Positions 1 to 5,655 of a stretch of 12,270 nt of DNA are shown piece by piece; the first letter of the stretch is position 1, and every line of letters starts with the position of its first letter. Below the pieces are notes generated by a model that saw only the letters and a program-made list of their open reading frames with translations, had not been told where the DNA came from and searched no databases. The DNA lies in contig CAKTNU010000030.1 in the NCBI GenBank assembly GCA_934589325.1, forward strand, positions 1 to 12,270. Reading direction: 5' to 3'. Made by a program: the position numbers and the translations under genes. The DNA comes from an uncultured Oscillospiraceae bacterium (GTDB lineage Bacteria; Bacillota_A; Clostridia; Oscillospirales; Oscillospiraceae).

Positions 1-1
1 T

Positions 2-77
2 GCGGCTTTAGCTCATCCGGTAGAGCGCCACCTTGCCAAGGTGGAGGTAGCGAGTTCGAGCCTCGTAAGCCGCTCCA
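2..77 (+). tRNA. tRNA-Gly (GCC)
   Basis: Complete cloverleaf. The acceptor stem GCGGCTT (2-8) pairs with AAGCCGC (67-73), followed by discriminator T74 and an encoded CCA (75-77). The anticodon stem CCACC/GGTGG encloses the loop TTGCCAA, with anticodon GCC at 35-37, so it reads GGC/GGT. The promoter lies outside the window. It is followed 46 bases later by tRNA-Cys on the same strand, so the two are probably one transcript that ends at the terminator at 199-231. Confidence 0.97.
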
Positions 78-83
78 AAAAAT

Positions 84-117
84 GATTTGCGGGCTTTTAG
101 ATCATCGCCCGCAAATC
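84..117. other. 11-bp hairpin between the two tRNA genes
   Basis: A perfect inverted repeat, GATTTGCGGGC (84-94) against GCCCGCAAATC (107-117), with a 12-base loop. On the plus strand no T-run follows, so it should not end the tRNA transcript; it could be a processing hairpin. On the minus strand it is followed by one A and then six T (complement of 77-82), which is the form of an intrinsic terminator for leftward, antisense transcription. No leftward gene reaches it directly. Confidence 0.6.
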
Positions 118-123
118 TCATAT

Positions 124-198
124 GGCGCCATAGCCAAGTGGTAAGGCAGCGGACTGCAAATCCGCGACTCCCCAGTTCAAGTCTGGGTGGCGCCTCCA
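124..198 (+). tRNA. tRNA-Cys (GCA)
   Basis: Complete cloverleaf. Acceptor GGCGCCA (124-130) pairs with TGGCGCC (188-194), followed by discriminator T195 and encoded CCA (196-198). The anticodon stem GCGGA/TCCGC encloses CTGCAAA, with anticodon GCA at 156-158. It lies 46 bases downstream of tRNA-Gly on the same strand with no promoter recognised between them, so co-transcription is likely. Confidence 0.97.
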
Positions 199-231
199 TC
201 GCCGCGGACTTATCGTTCGCGACGATTTTTT
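199..231 (+). terminator. Intrinsic terminator of the tRNA-Gly/tRNA-Cys unit
   Basis: The stem TCGCCGCG (199-206) pairs with CGCGACGA (218-225), with a single C/A mismatch and an 11-base loop. Six T follow at 226-231. It starts on the base after the CCA of tRNA-Cys, as expected for the end of a stable-RNA operon. Confidence 0.75.
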
Positions 232-348
232 ATGCGCTGCACCGAGAATCATCGCTCACTCATTCCGTCGCTGCTCACCACAATCTGACCAACTTCATCG
301 GGCTTCGATCGGGTTATTTTCCTGACCTCAAATTCGGCTGACACTGCC

Positions 349-386
349 AAAAGAAATGACCGGTCTTGTGACCGGCCATTTCTTTT
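349..386. terminator. Bidirectional intrinsic terminator, mainly for the minus-strand nucleosidase gene
   Basis: A 17-base inverted repeat (349-365 against 370-386) has one mismatch, a GC-rich core CCGGTC/GACCGG and a TTGT loop. The arms are A-rich on one side and T-rich on the other, so it can work both ways. It lies about 110 bases beyond the stop of the minus-strand gene at 499 and would also back up the tRNA terminator from the left. Confidence 0.8.
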
Positions 387-498
387 AAACTATGCTGTCT
401 AGTCCCCAGGTCTGCGCGGTATATAACGCCAATGCTTTATAGCGGGGCGCGGGCAAAAGCTGAACGGCAGTGCGCGCCAAGCCTCATGCAATTTGCGC
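387..498. other. Unassigned intergenic stretch with an inverted repeat
   Basis: This is the 3' region of the nucleosidase transcript, before its terminator. I recognise no gene or known RNA. GGCGCG near 454 and CGCGCC near 474 can pair around a 20-base loop, and the stretch is GC-rich. It could be plain 3' UTR or hold a small structured RNA; the sequence alone does not decide. Confidence 0.3.
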
Positions 499-1182
499 CT
501 ATTTCAGCATTTCATTAAGGATCCTGTCTGCAACATCGATGCAGGCAGCGGAGGCATGGCTCAGGGCTCTTTCAAACTCCTCCGCGCCGCCATCGACGCT
601 GTCGGAAACCGTTTTTATCACAAGACACGGAACCTTTGCCCTGACAGCGGTTATAACCAGGCCCGCAGTCTCCATATCGCATATCTGCGCGCCGAAGCTT
701 CGGTTCAGTTCTCTTTTTGCCTCTCCGCTGCCGACAAATTTATCTGCTGACGCACACACCACGGCCTTCAGCTCCGGCCGCAGTTCCAGAGCTTTGCTAA
801 CGAGTCTCTCTGTCGTCGGGACGATCTTCCCGTCAAAATCCGGATACTTTCCCCGTTCGCCCCAGCCTATTTCGTGCGCGTCAAAGTCATAATGTACAAC
901 CCCGCTGACGACGACCGTATTCGTCAGTGCCATTTCCGGAGTCAGTCCGCCTACAACGCCGAAGTTTATTATGATCTCTGCGCCGTAACGCCCGATGAGA
1001 AGCGCTGTCGCCGCAGCCGCGGCTATCTCGCCCGGCCCGGAATGGGCAACATACAGCGTCCCATATTCCGTTCGGTACTCCATGACATCGACGCCTGCGC
1101 ACTTTTCCTCGCGCACTGCCCTGCCGTATTTATTGACCACCGCGTCTATCTCTATCGCCACTACCATTCCGGCTACAGCCAT
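499..1182 (-). CDS. mtnN: 5'-methylthioadenosine/S-adenosylhomocysteine nucleosidase family protein
   Basis: Phosphorylase/nucleosidase-fold enzyme of the MTAN type, which hydrolyses the glycosidic bond of MTA or SAH in the cytosolic methyl and sulfur salvage cycle. The protein has 227 residues from the ATG chosen here, close to the 232 of the E. coli enzyme. Visible motifs are FGVVGGL near residues 74-80, DMETAG near 169-174 (catalytic-pocket Met-Glu) and KTVSD near 190-194 (catalytic Asp). At the first catalytic acid, Glu12 in E. coli, the alignment gives Asp (AIEID). The longest frame opens with TTG at 1191, but the GGAG sits directly against that TTG and 9 bases before the ATG at 1182, so ATG is preferred. 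The gene is monocistronic: promoter at 1219-1247, terminator at 349-386. Family is secure; substrate is inferred. Confidence 0.85.
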   Translation of the reverse strand: MAVAGMVVAIEIDAVVNKYGRAVREEKCAGVDVMEYRTEYGTLYVAHSGPGEIAAAAATALLIGRYGAEIIINFGVVGGLTPEMALTNTVVVSGVVHYDFDAHEIGWGERGKYPDFDGKIVPTTERLVSKALELRPELKAVVCASADKFVGSGEAKRELNRSFGAQICDMETAGLVITAVRAKVPCLVIKTVSDSVDGGAEEFERALSHASAACIDVADRILNEMLK

Positions 1183-1218
1183 ATTCAGCAACTCCGTTCT
1201 ATTAGGAATATATAGATC

Positions 1219-1247
1219 AGTTTACCAGATAATAAGTTCATTTTCAA
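1219..1247 (-). promoter_or_regulatory. Sigma-A type promoter of the nucleosidase gene
   Basis: On the minus strand, TTGAAA (1242-1247) and TAAACT (1219-1224) are 17 bases apart. That places the transcription start about 30 bases upstream of the ATG at 1182. It follows directly after the terminator of the preceding minus-strand gene. Confidence 0.6.
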
Positions 1248-1261
1248 TCGGCAGCCAGATC

Positions 1262-1301
1262 AAAAAATCAGGCGCCTGTGGTGATAGACACAGGCGCCTG
1301 A
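1262..1301 (-). terminator. Intrinsic terminator of the PepSY-like gene
   Basis: A perfect 13-bp stem (1268-1280 against 1289-1301, GC-rich GGCGCC core) has an 8-base loop and six T on the minus strand (complement of 1262-1267). It lies about 60 bases after the stop of the gene at 1363, and just upstream of the promoter of the next gene. Confidence 0.9.
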
Positions 1302-1362
1302 CCTATTTATCCGCGCCGATGGGGAGGGTATGGCGCGGGGCATAGGGGCTGTTTACTGCGGC

Positions 1363-1617
1363 TCATGCGCAGGCATGGTGCTCGTGGATATACTGCCGCA
1401 TCGGGTCAGTATCATGCTCCGGCACCGGCTCCGACATGAATCCAAGGACCTCGCCGCTCAGATCAATATAGCACACATAGCTCATCCAATCGGTCATGAA
1501 ATCGACTTCAACCAAAGTATTGTCGCGGCGGATGCCGATGTCCAGGACCTCCTCCGGTCTCACCCTGGCGTATTCGAAAGCGAGCTTTGCTATATAGCTG
1601 TGAATATAATCGTTCAT
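1363..1617 (-). CDS. Small PepSY-like protein, 84 residues
   Basis: The ATG at 1617 has GGAGG 8 bases upstream, and the frame is closed by its own terminator, so this is a real small gene. The middle of the protein resembles a PepSY unit: a short helix (IAKLAFEYARV, near 9-19), then VEVDF near 36-40, a strand with YVCYIDLSGEVLGF near 47-60, matching the usual YEYxIDxxTGEVL pattern. There is no signal peptide or membrane segment, so it would be cytosolic, unlike most PepSY proteins, which are extracytoplasmic. It ends in a His/Glu-rich tail (QYIHEHHACA). The PepSY call is by pattern and the function is unknown. A leader hairpin may control its translation (1626-1680). Confidence 0.7.
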   Translation of the reverse strand: MNDYIHSYIAKLAFEYARVRPEEVLDIGIRRDNTLVEVDFMTDWMSYVCYIDLSGEVLGFMSEPVPEHDTDPMRQYIHEHHACA

Positions 1618-1625
1618 ATCTAAAA

Positions 1626-1680
1626 CCTCCGTGAGTGTTATTGTCTCTTTCTTAGGACGCTTTTATTATCGCCCACGGAG
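1626..1680 (-). promoter_or_regulatory. Leader hairpin that can mask the ribosome-binding site of the PepSY-like gene
   Basis: On the minus strand CTCCGTG (complement of 1674-1680) can pair perfectly with CACGGAG (complement of 1627-1633). The second arm contains GGAG of the GGAGG ribosome-binding site (1626-1630). The loop is 40 bases. A weak promoter (TATATT at 1689-1694 with a TTTAAA -35-like box 18 bases upstream) would start the transcript at about 1682, so the masking arm would be the first bases of the mRNA. Pairing is seen; regulation is inferred. Confidence 0.4.
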
Positions 1681-1792
1681 TTTAATTCAATATAAAACGG
1701 ATTTAAACCGCATTTAAATTTTTATTGGCCCAAATGTTAACGCCGCCGGCCCTGCCGCACTGCAATGCAGACTTAACAGCTCCAAAACATGC

Positions 1793-1847
1793 AGATATCC
1801 CCCCGGCATCGGTCATCAACCGATATCAGGGGGATATCTATTTTTTT
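1793..1847. terminator. Nested hairpin after the DUF1002 gene
   Basis: The outer stem AGATATCCCCC (1793-1803) pairs with GGGGGATATCT (1829-1839). An inner stem ATCGGT/ACCGAT (1808-1813, 1819-1824) sits inside it. Seven T follow at 1841-1847 on the plus strand; on the minus strand the tract is weaker (GCATGTTTT). By position it should end the minus-strand gene whose stop is at 1861, although the better T-run faces the other way. Confidence 0.7.
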
Positions 1848-1860
1848 AGCGGACAAATCA

Positions 1861-2742
1861 TCAGAGCCCGATTATGTCCTTTATCTTCTCGAAGAAGCTC
1901 GCAATGGATGTAACTACCTTCTTTACGGTCTGCACAAAACCGACGACCTGCGTCTTGGCGTCGGAGACCTTCTTAAGAGTGTTCTGGACTTCCTCGACAC
2001 GGGACTTCAATGCATCGCCGTCGAGCTTTTCAAGTGAACGGCAGAGAGTAATGAGCTGGTTTATCTGCGCGTCGGTCAGCGTGACGTTATACTGCTTTGC
2101 GATCTCCACTATCTCCTGCTTTATCTCGTCGTCGGTCATATTTTTCGTCTCGTCGAGCATGAGCTTGAGATCATTGACGATAGATGTAGAATCCATGCTG
2201 CCTATCTCATTCGCGAGCTCACCGGTAATGGTCAGCTCCTGAGTGCTGACGAGCTTTGCAACGTCATCCAGCTTTTTGCCGGTCATATCCTCGTAAGCCT
2301 TATATACGCCGGTGAGCGCGGCAGTGCCGCTGACCTCGAACGGGGCGGCTACGACTACCTTCGCATCCGTGATCCCCGCGGTCGCAAGGGCGCTTATATA
2401 CATTTCAGGTGTGCACCAGCTGATGTTGCTGGTGGTGACATCCATGCCGCTGCCGTCGCTGAGAAGCTCAACGTAGACGCTCGATATAGAACGTGTGCCG
2501 ATAAGGGAGCTGTCGACATAGCCCTCAAGATACTGGCGCTCCTCCGCGTTCGTGACCTTCATCTCTATGCAGCTTCCGCGCTCCACGCCGAAGGCCTGAT
2601 ATACGGCCGCGACCTGATCCTCGTTCAGATCCGCACCAATGACGGCGCGGCTCATGCTGTTATCCGCATATGCGGGTACGCACATCGCCGCTACCATCAG
2701 CACTGCGAGCAGCAATGTGATCATCTTTCTGGAATTTTTCAT
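1861..2742 (-). CDS. Secreted DUF1002 (YpuA-like) protein
   Basis: The 293-residue protein starts with a clear Sec signal peptide: MKNSRK, a hydrophobic core near 7-23, and an AYA|D cleavage site after residue 26. The mature part begins with VIGADLNEDQVAAVYQAFGV near 34-53. It continues with NAEERQYLEG near 65-74, NISWCTPEMY near 106-115 and FEVSGTAALTGVYKAYE near 135-151, the characteristic blocks of DUF1002, as in B. subtilis YpuA. The C-terminal 100 residues are predicted helical and charged, ending in a short amphipathic segment. No enzymatic activity is known for the family; it is exported in Firmicutes. AAGGA lies 10 bases before the ATG. The gene is divergent from the AGCS gene, with a palindrome (2829-2844) between them, and probably ends at 1793-1847. 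Confidence 0.88.
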   Translation of the reverse strand: MKNSRKMITLLLAVLMVAAMCVPAYADNSMSRAVIGADLNEDQVAAVYQAFGVERGSCIEMKVTNAEERQYLEGYVDSSLIGTRSISSVYVELLSDGSGMDVTTSNISWCTPEMYISALATAGITDAKVVVAAPFEVSGTAALTGVYKAYEDMTGKKLDDVAKLVSTQELTITGELANEIGSMDSTSIVNDLKLMLDETKNMTDDEIKQEIVEIAKQYNVTLTDAQINQLITLCRSLEKLDGDALKSRVEEVQNTLKKVSDAKTQVVGFVQTVKKVVTSIASFFEKIKDIIGL

Positions 2743-2828
2743 ATCAACATCATCCTTTCAATACTTAGGACTCATTTTCTGCGTTTTTGTTCCATATAAA
2801 TTTTCAGAGTCTCAACTGCGCGATATAT

Positions 2829-2844
2829 GTTACCATATTGTAAC
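2829..2844. promoter_or_regulatory. Palindromic operator-like site between divergent genes
   Basis: GTTAC-catatt-GTAAC is an inverted repeat of two 5-base half-sites around a 6-base AT-rich centre, in the 146-base region between the DUF1002 gene and the AGCS gene. The minus strand also reads TACAAT across it, a possible -10 box, so a bound regulator could block transcription. The regulator is not identified and no regulator gene is in the window. Confidence 0.4.
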
Positions 2845-2888
2845 CTGAAAATAAAGTCTTTTTTGAAAATCTTCATAATTTTTAATTT

Positions 2889-4226
2889 ATGCTTCTATCT
2901 ATACTCGACAAGCTGAACGATATCGTGTGGACCGGGGTATTTCTGCCCTGCGTGCTGCTGTGCGGGCTGATCATCAGCATAAAAGGCCGCTTTCTGCAGT
3001 TCCGCCTGTTCCCTGTCTCTCTGCGCCAGCTCACGAAGGGCGGGCAGGGTGACGGTGTGAGCCCCGTGCAGGCGGCATCGACCGCTCTCGCCTCCACGCT
3101 CGGCACCGGAAACATCGTCGGCACCGCACAGGCCATCGCTATGGGAGGTCCCGGCGCGGTGTTCTGGATGTGGGCCGCGGCACTGCTGGGCATGGCGGTA
3201 AAATTCGCGGAGATAAGCCTGTCGGTCGCGGCGCGCAGGCGAAACGGCAGCGGATATCTGGGCGGACCTATGTATTATATCGAGTCGCTGGGGCGGAAAT
3301 TCCGCCCGCTCGCGGCGGCATATGCGCTGCTTGCGGCACTGTCGGCCTTTGGAATAGGTAATCTTTCGCAGATAAGCAGCGCAGCCGGAGCCGTGACCTC
3401 AGCGGCGGCAAAAATCGCCCCGGAACTCAACTCGGGGCATATACGGCTGTGGCTTGGCGTCGGGCTTACGCTTGTGGCCTGGCTGATCCTGCGCGGCGGC
3501 GCAAAGGGCGTCGGCCGGGCAGCGGAACGGCTGGTGCCGATCATGGCAGGGCTATTTCTGCTGCTGTCGCTCTTTGTGCTGTGCTGTCATGCTCAGGCTC
3601 TTCCCGGTGCACTGCGGGATATTATTGCCGGGGCATTTTCTCCGCGCTCAGCGGCGGCCGGGGCCGGCGGCTTCGGCATCGCACAGGCCATACAGTGGGG
3701 TCTGCGCCGTGGTGCTTTCTCGAACGAGGCTGGACTTGGCTCCTCGGCCATCGCCCACGGCTCCGCCGCGGCGCGCTCTCCGGGTGAGCAGGGGCTATGG
3801 GGAATATTTGAGGTCTTTGCCGACACGATAGTCATCTGCTCGGCAACGGCACTGACTATACTGTGCAGCGGCATCAGCATCCCATGGGGCAGTTCACCGG
3901 GGGCGGAGCTGCTGCTCTCGGCATGGGAGACCTGCATCCCGGCGGTGCCTGCCGCATGCTTCATGGCACTGTCGCTGCTGCTGTTCGCGTTCACATCTGT
4001 GCTCGGCTGGGCGCTGTACGGAACACAGTGTGTGCGGTACCTGCACGGCAAAGCGGCCATTGCTCCATACCGTCTATTCTTCTCGCTCGCAATAACTGTA
4101 GGCTGCATTATGCCACTGCGCACGCTGTGGTCCGCGGCGGATCTGCTCAACGGTCTTATGGCCGTGCCGAATTTTGTCGCGCTGTTCGCACTGTCCGGCA
4201 AAGCGGCGAGGTACGCAGAAATGTGA
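2889..4226 (+). CDS. Alanine/glycine:cation symporter (AGCS) family protein
   Basis: Inner-membrane sodium- or proton-coupled uptake of alanine or glycine is the family role. The 445-residue protein has about ten hydrophobic segments. The signature S-TLGTGNIVGTAQAI near 69-83 is followed by MGGPGAVFWMWAAALLGMAVKFAE (85-108). A second conserved block is RRGAFSNEAGLGSS near 273-286. Length is in the normal range. The start at 2889 fits the family N-terminus (LNDIVW, then a first membrane segment). No Shine-Dalgarno is visible upstream; the sequence before ATG is AT-only, and CATAAT (2874-2879) lies 9 bases before it, so the mRNA may be nearly leaderless. It is the only plus-strand protein gene in the window. 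It is convergent with the YgjP gene. Substrate is not decided by sequence. Confidence 0.93.
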   Translation: MLLSILDKLNDIVWTGVFLPCVLLCGLIISIKGRFLQFRLFPVSLRQLTKGGQGDGVSPVQAASTALASTLGTGNIVGTAQAIAMGGPGAVFWMWAAALLGMAVKFAEISLSVAARRRNGSGYLGGPMYYIESLGRKFRPLAAAYALLAALSAFGIGNLSQISSAAGAVTSAAAKIAPELNSGHIRLWLGVGLTLVAWLILRGGAKGVGRAAERLVPIMAGLFLLLSLFVLCCHAQALPGALRDIIAGAFSPRSAAAGAGGFGIAQAIQWGLRRGAFSNEAGLGSSAIAHGSAAARSPGEQGLWGIFEVFADTIVICSATALTILCSGISIPWGSSPGAELLLSAWETCIPAVPAACFMALSLLLFAFTSVLGWALYGTQCVRYLHGKAAIAPYRLFFSLAITVGCIMPLRTLWSAADLLNGLMAVPNFVALFALSGKAARYAEM

Positions 4227-4241
4227 TGTTTTTCCATCTGT

Positions 4242-4268
4242 AAAAAGGCTTCCCTTCACGGGAAGCCT
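4242..4268 (-). terminator. Intrinsic terminator of the YgjP-like gene
   Basis: The stem AGGCTTCCC (4246-4254) pairs with GGGAAGCCT (4260-4268) around a 5-base loop. Minus-strand transcripts then run into five T (complement of 4242-4246). It lies 11 bases after the stop at 4280 and between convergent genes. The plus strand has no T-run after it, so the AGCS gene may not end here efficiently. Confidence 0.85.
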
Positions 4269-4279
4269 CGGTGCCCGAA

Positions 4280-4777
4280 TTATTTAAGCATTGTGCGGCG
4301 GGCCTTATAATCCGGCAGGTACTGCTCTATCAGTGCATAGAACTGCTTTGAATGATTCATATACCGCAGATGTGCAAGCTCGTGGACGACCACATAGTCC
4401 ACAGCCTCGGTCGGGTACTGCATGAGCCGGAACGAAAACGATATCCGCCCGCGGCTGCTGCAGCTGCCGAAACGCGTTCTCGCGCCGGTTATCGTTATTC
4501 CCGCGGGCTTCAGCCCCATAAGGCGGCCATAATATTCTGCCCGCCCGGGCAGGTACTTACGCGCCGCACTGCGCAGGCGCTTTTCCTCCTCCGGGGATAT
4601 CTCGGCATGCATCGGACGCTCCTTCTCAAGCTGCTTTCTTATCCAGTCCTCATGCTCCGCGACAAAGCGGTCTATCTCGCACTTGGCGAGCCGCCGCGGG
4701 GCGCGGACGAGCGGATGCCCATCGCGGACAGTGAGCGCCAGAGTGCGCCGGTCAGAACGGATGAGCTCATATTCCAT
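4280..4777 (-). CDS. YgjP-like (DUF45) zinc metallopeptidase
   Basis: The 165-residue protein has the gluzincin-type motif HELAH at 132-136 with a third ligand His at 142 (YMNHS), and the family block TRFGSCSSRGRISFSFRLMQYP near 101-122. The N-terminal half carries the usual RSDRRTLALTVRDG strand region and a helix with DWIRKQL near 44-50. No signal peptide or membrane segment is seen, so it is probably cytosolic. Family members are listed as metal-dependent hydrolases with unclear substrates. AGGAGG, which is inside the last codons of the upstream radical SAM gene, lies 8 bases before the ATG, and the start follows the upstream stop by 2 bases, so the two are translationally coupled. Confidence 0.9.
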   Translation of the reverse strand: MEYELIRSDRRTLALTVRDGHPLVRAPRRLAKCEIDRFVAEHEDWIRKQLEKERPMHAEISPEEEKRLRSAARKYLPGRAEYYGRLMGLKPAGITITGARTRFGSCSSRGRISFSFRLMQYPTEAVDYVVVHELAHLRYMNHSKQFYALIEQYLPDYKARRTMLK

Positions 4778-4779
4778 CT

Positions 4780-5607
4780 TCAGAACCTCCTTGCGTATCC
4801 GCAGCGGCGGCAGAGCTCTTCGACCGCACGGCGGCGGGAAAAGCCCTCACGTATCGCAGCGGCACGCGGCAAAGCAAGTATATCCTCAAGCTCCTGCTCG
4901 AAGAGATTGCCGAGCGGCACATCACCGTCATGGTCAAGGCAGCACGGCACTACCGTCCCGTCGCACAGGACACCGACCTGATCGCGCAGTCCGTAGCAGA
5001 AGCAGCCGCCGTCTATCTTGTCGGCGCTTATATCCGGCCAATCGAACATGTCGCCCGGCTCGAGAAATACGCGGTCAGCAAGGCGCAGGCTGCGGCGTGA
5101 CTCCTGCCACGGCTGGGGAAAGCGCCCGGCAAGCTCCGCACGGATGCGGGGATTGAGCGTCTCAAAGCCGCCGGAGTTCCAGAGCCGCAGAACGCAGAGC
5201 TTTCCGCACTCCCCTGCCGCGGCCGCGAAATCCGCGCACCCCGAAAGATAATTCTCCAAGCTCTCGCCTCCGCTGCCTTCAAAGGACTGGAGCGAGATAT
5301 TTATCTTATGCACCGCCGGGCTTTCCAGCAGCATCGTACCCCGCCCGGGAAGAAGCGTCCCGTTCGTGGTTATTATCACTTTGAAGCCAAGACCCTCTGC
5401 AATGCAAAGCAGCTCGCGGAGCTGCGGATGCAGCAGCGGCTCACCCATCAGATGCAGATACAGATATTCCGTATGCGGCCGCAGGCGCGAGGCAAGGGTC
5501 TCAAACTCTGCAGGTGTCATGATGCGCTTTTCGCGGTGCGTACCGGGGCAAAATCGGCAGTTAAGATTGCAGACATTGCTTATCTCTAGATAGGCTTTTC
5601 TCAGCAT
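4780..5607 (-). CDS. Radical SAM/SPASM domain protein
   Basis: The radical SAM cluster motif CNLNCRFC is near the N-terminus (Cys 13, 17, 20 from the start chosen here), with MGEPLLHP near 54-61 as the SAM-binding strand. A C-terminal SPASM-type region carries Cys at about 202, 204, 215, 222, 223, 266 and 269 (GGCFC, DGTVVPCCLDHDGD, LCRRCG), enough for auxiliary iron-sulfur clusters. Such proteins modify peptides, proteins or other substrates; this substrate is not known and no small precursor peptide gene is seen nearby. A longer frame begins at ATG 5625, but that codon lies inside a hairpin and has no ribosome-binding site; ATG 5607 gives the usual short lead-in (MLRKAYLEISNVCNLNC). Its ribosome-binding site is also weak (GAG, 11 bases upstream). 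Coupled to the peptidase gene downstream. Confidence 0.9.
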   Translation of the reverse strand: MLRKAYLEISNVCNLNCRFCPGTHREKRIMTPAEFETLASRLRPHTEYLYLHLMGEPLLHPQLRELLCIAEGLGFKVIITTNGTLLPGRGTMLLESPAVHKINISLQSFEGSGGESLENYLSGCADFAAAAGECGKLCVLRLWNSGGFETLNPRIRAELAGRFPQPWQESRRSLRLADRVFLEPGDMFDWPDISADKIDGGCFCYGLRDQVGVLCDGTVVPCCLDHDGDVPLGNLFEQELEDILALPRAAAIREGFSRRRAVEELCRRCGYARRF

Positions 5608-5618
5608 GATATCATCTC

Positions 5619-5644
5619 GCCCCATCCCGGATTTGGGATGGGGC
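5619..5644. other. 10-bp hairpin between the GH2 gene and the radical SAM gene
   Basis: GCCCCATCCC (5619-5628) pairs perfectly with GGGATGGGGC (5635-5644), with a 6-base loop. Minus-strand transcripts have no T-run after it, so it is more likely a stabilising, processing or translation-affecting structure inside the operon than a terminator. On the plus strand TTTCCTTGATTTT follows, but no plus gene needs it. Confidence 0.6.
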
Positions 5645-5655
5645 TTTCCTTGATT

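Noticed and set aside
470..892. Plus-strand open frame opposite the nucleosidase gene
   Set aside because: No ribosome-binding site or motif, and it overlaps the conserved C-terminal half of the minus-strand enzyme.
3593..4237. Minus-strand open frame opposite the symporter
   Set aside because: The plus strand carries the AGCS signatures through this region; the opposite frame has low-complexity, Ala/Pro/Ser-rich composition typical of a shadow.
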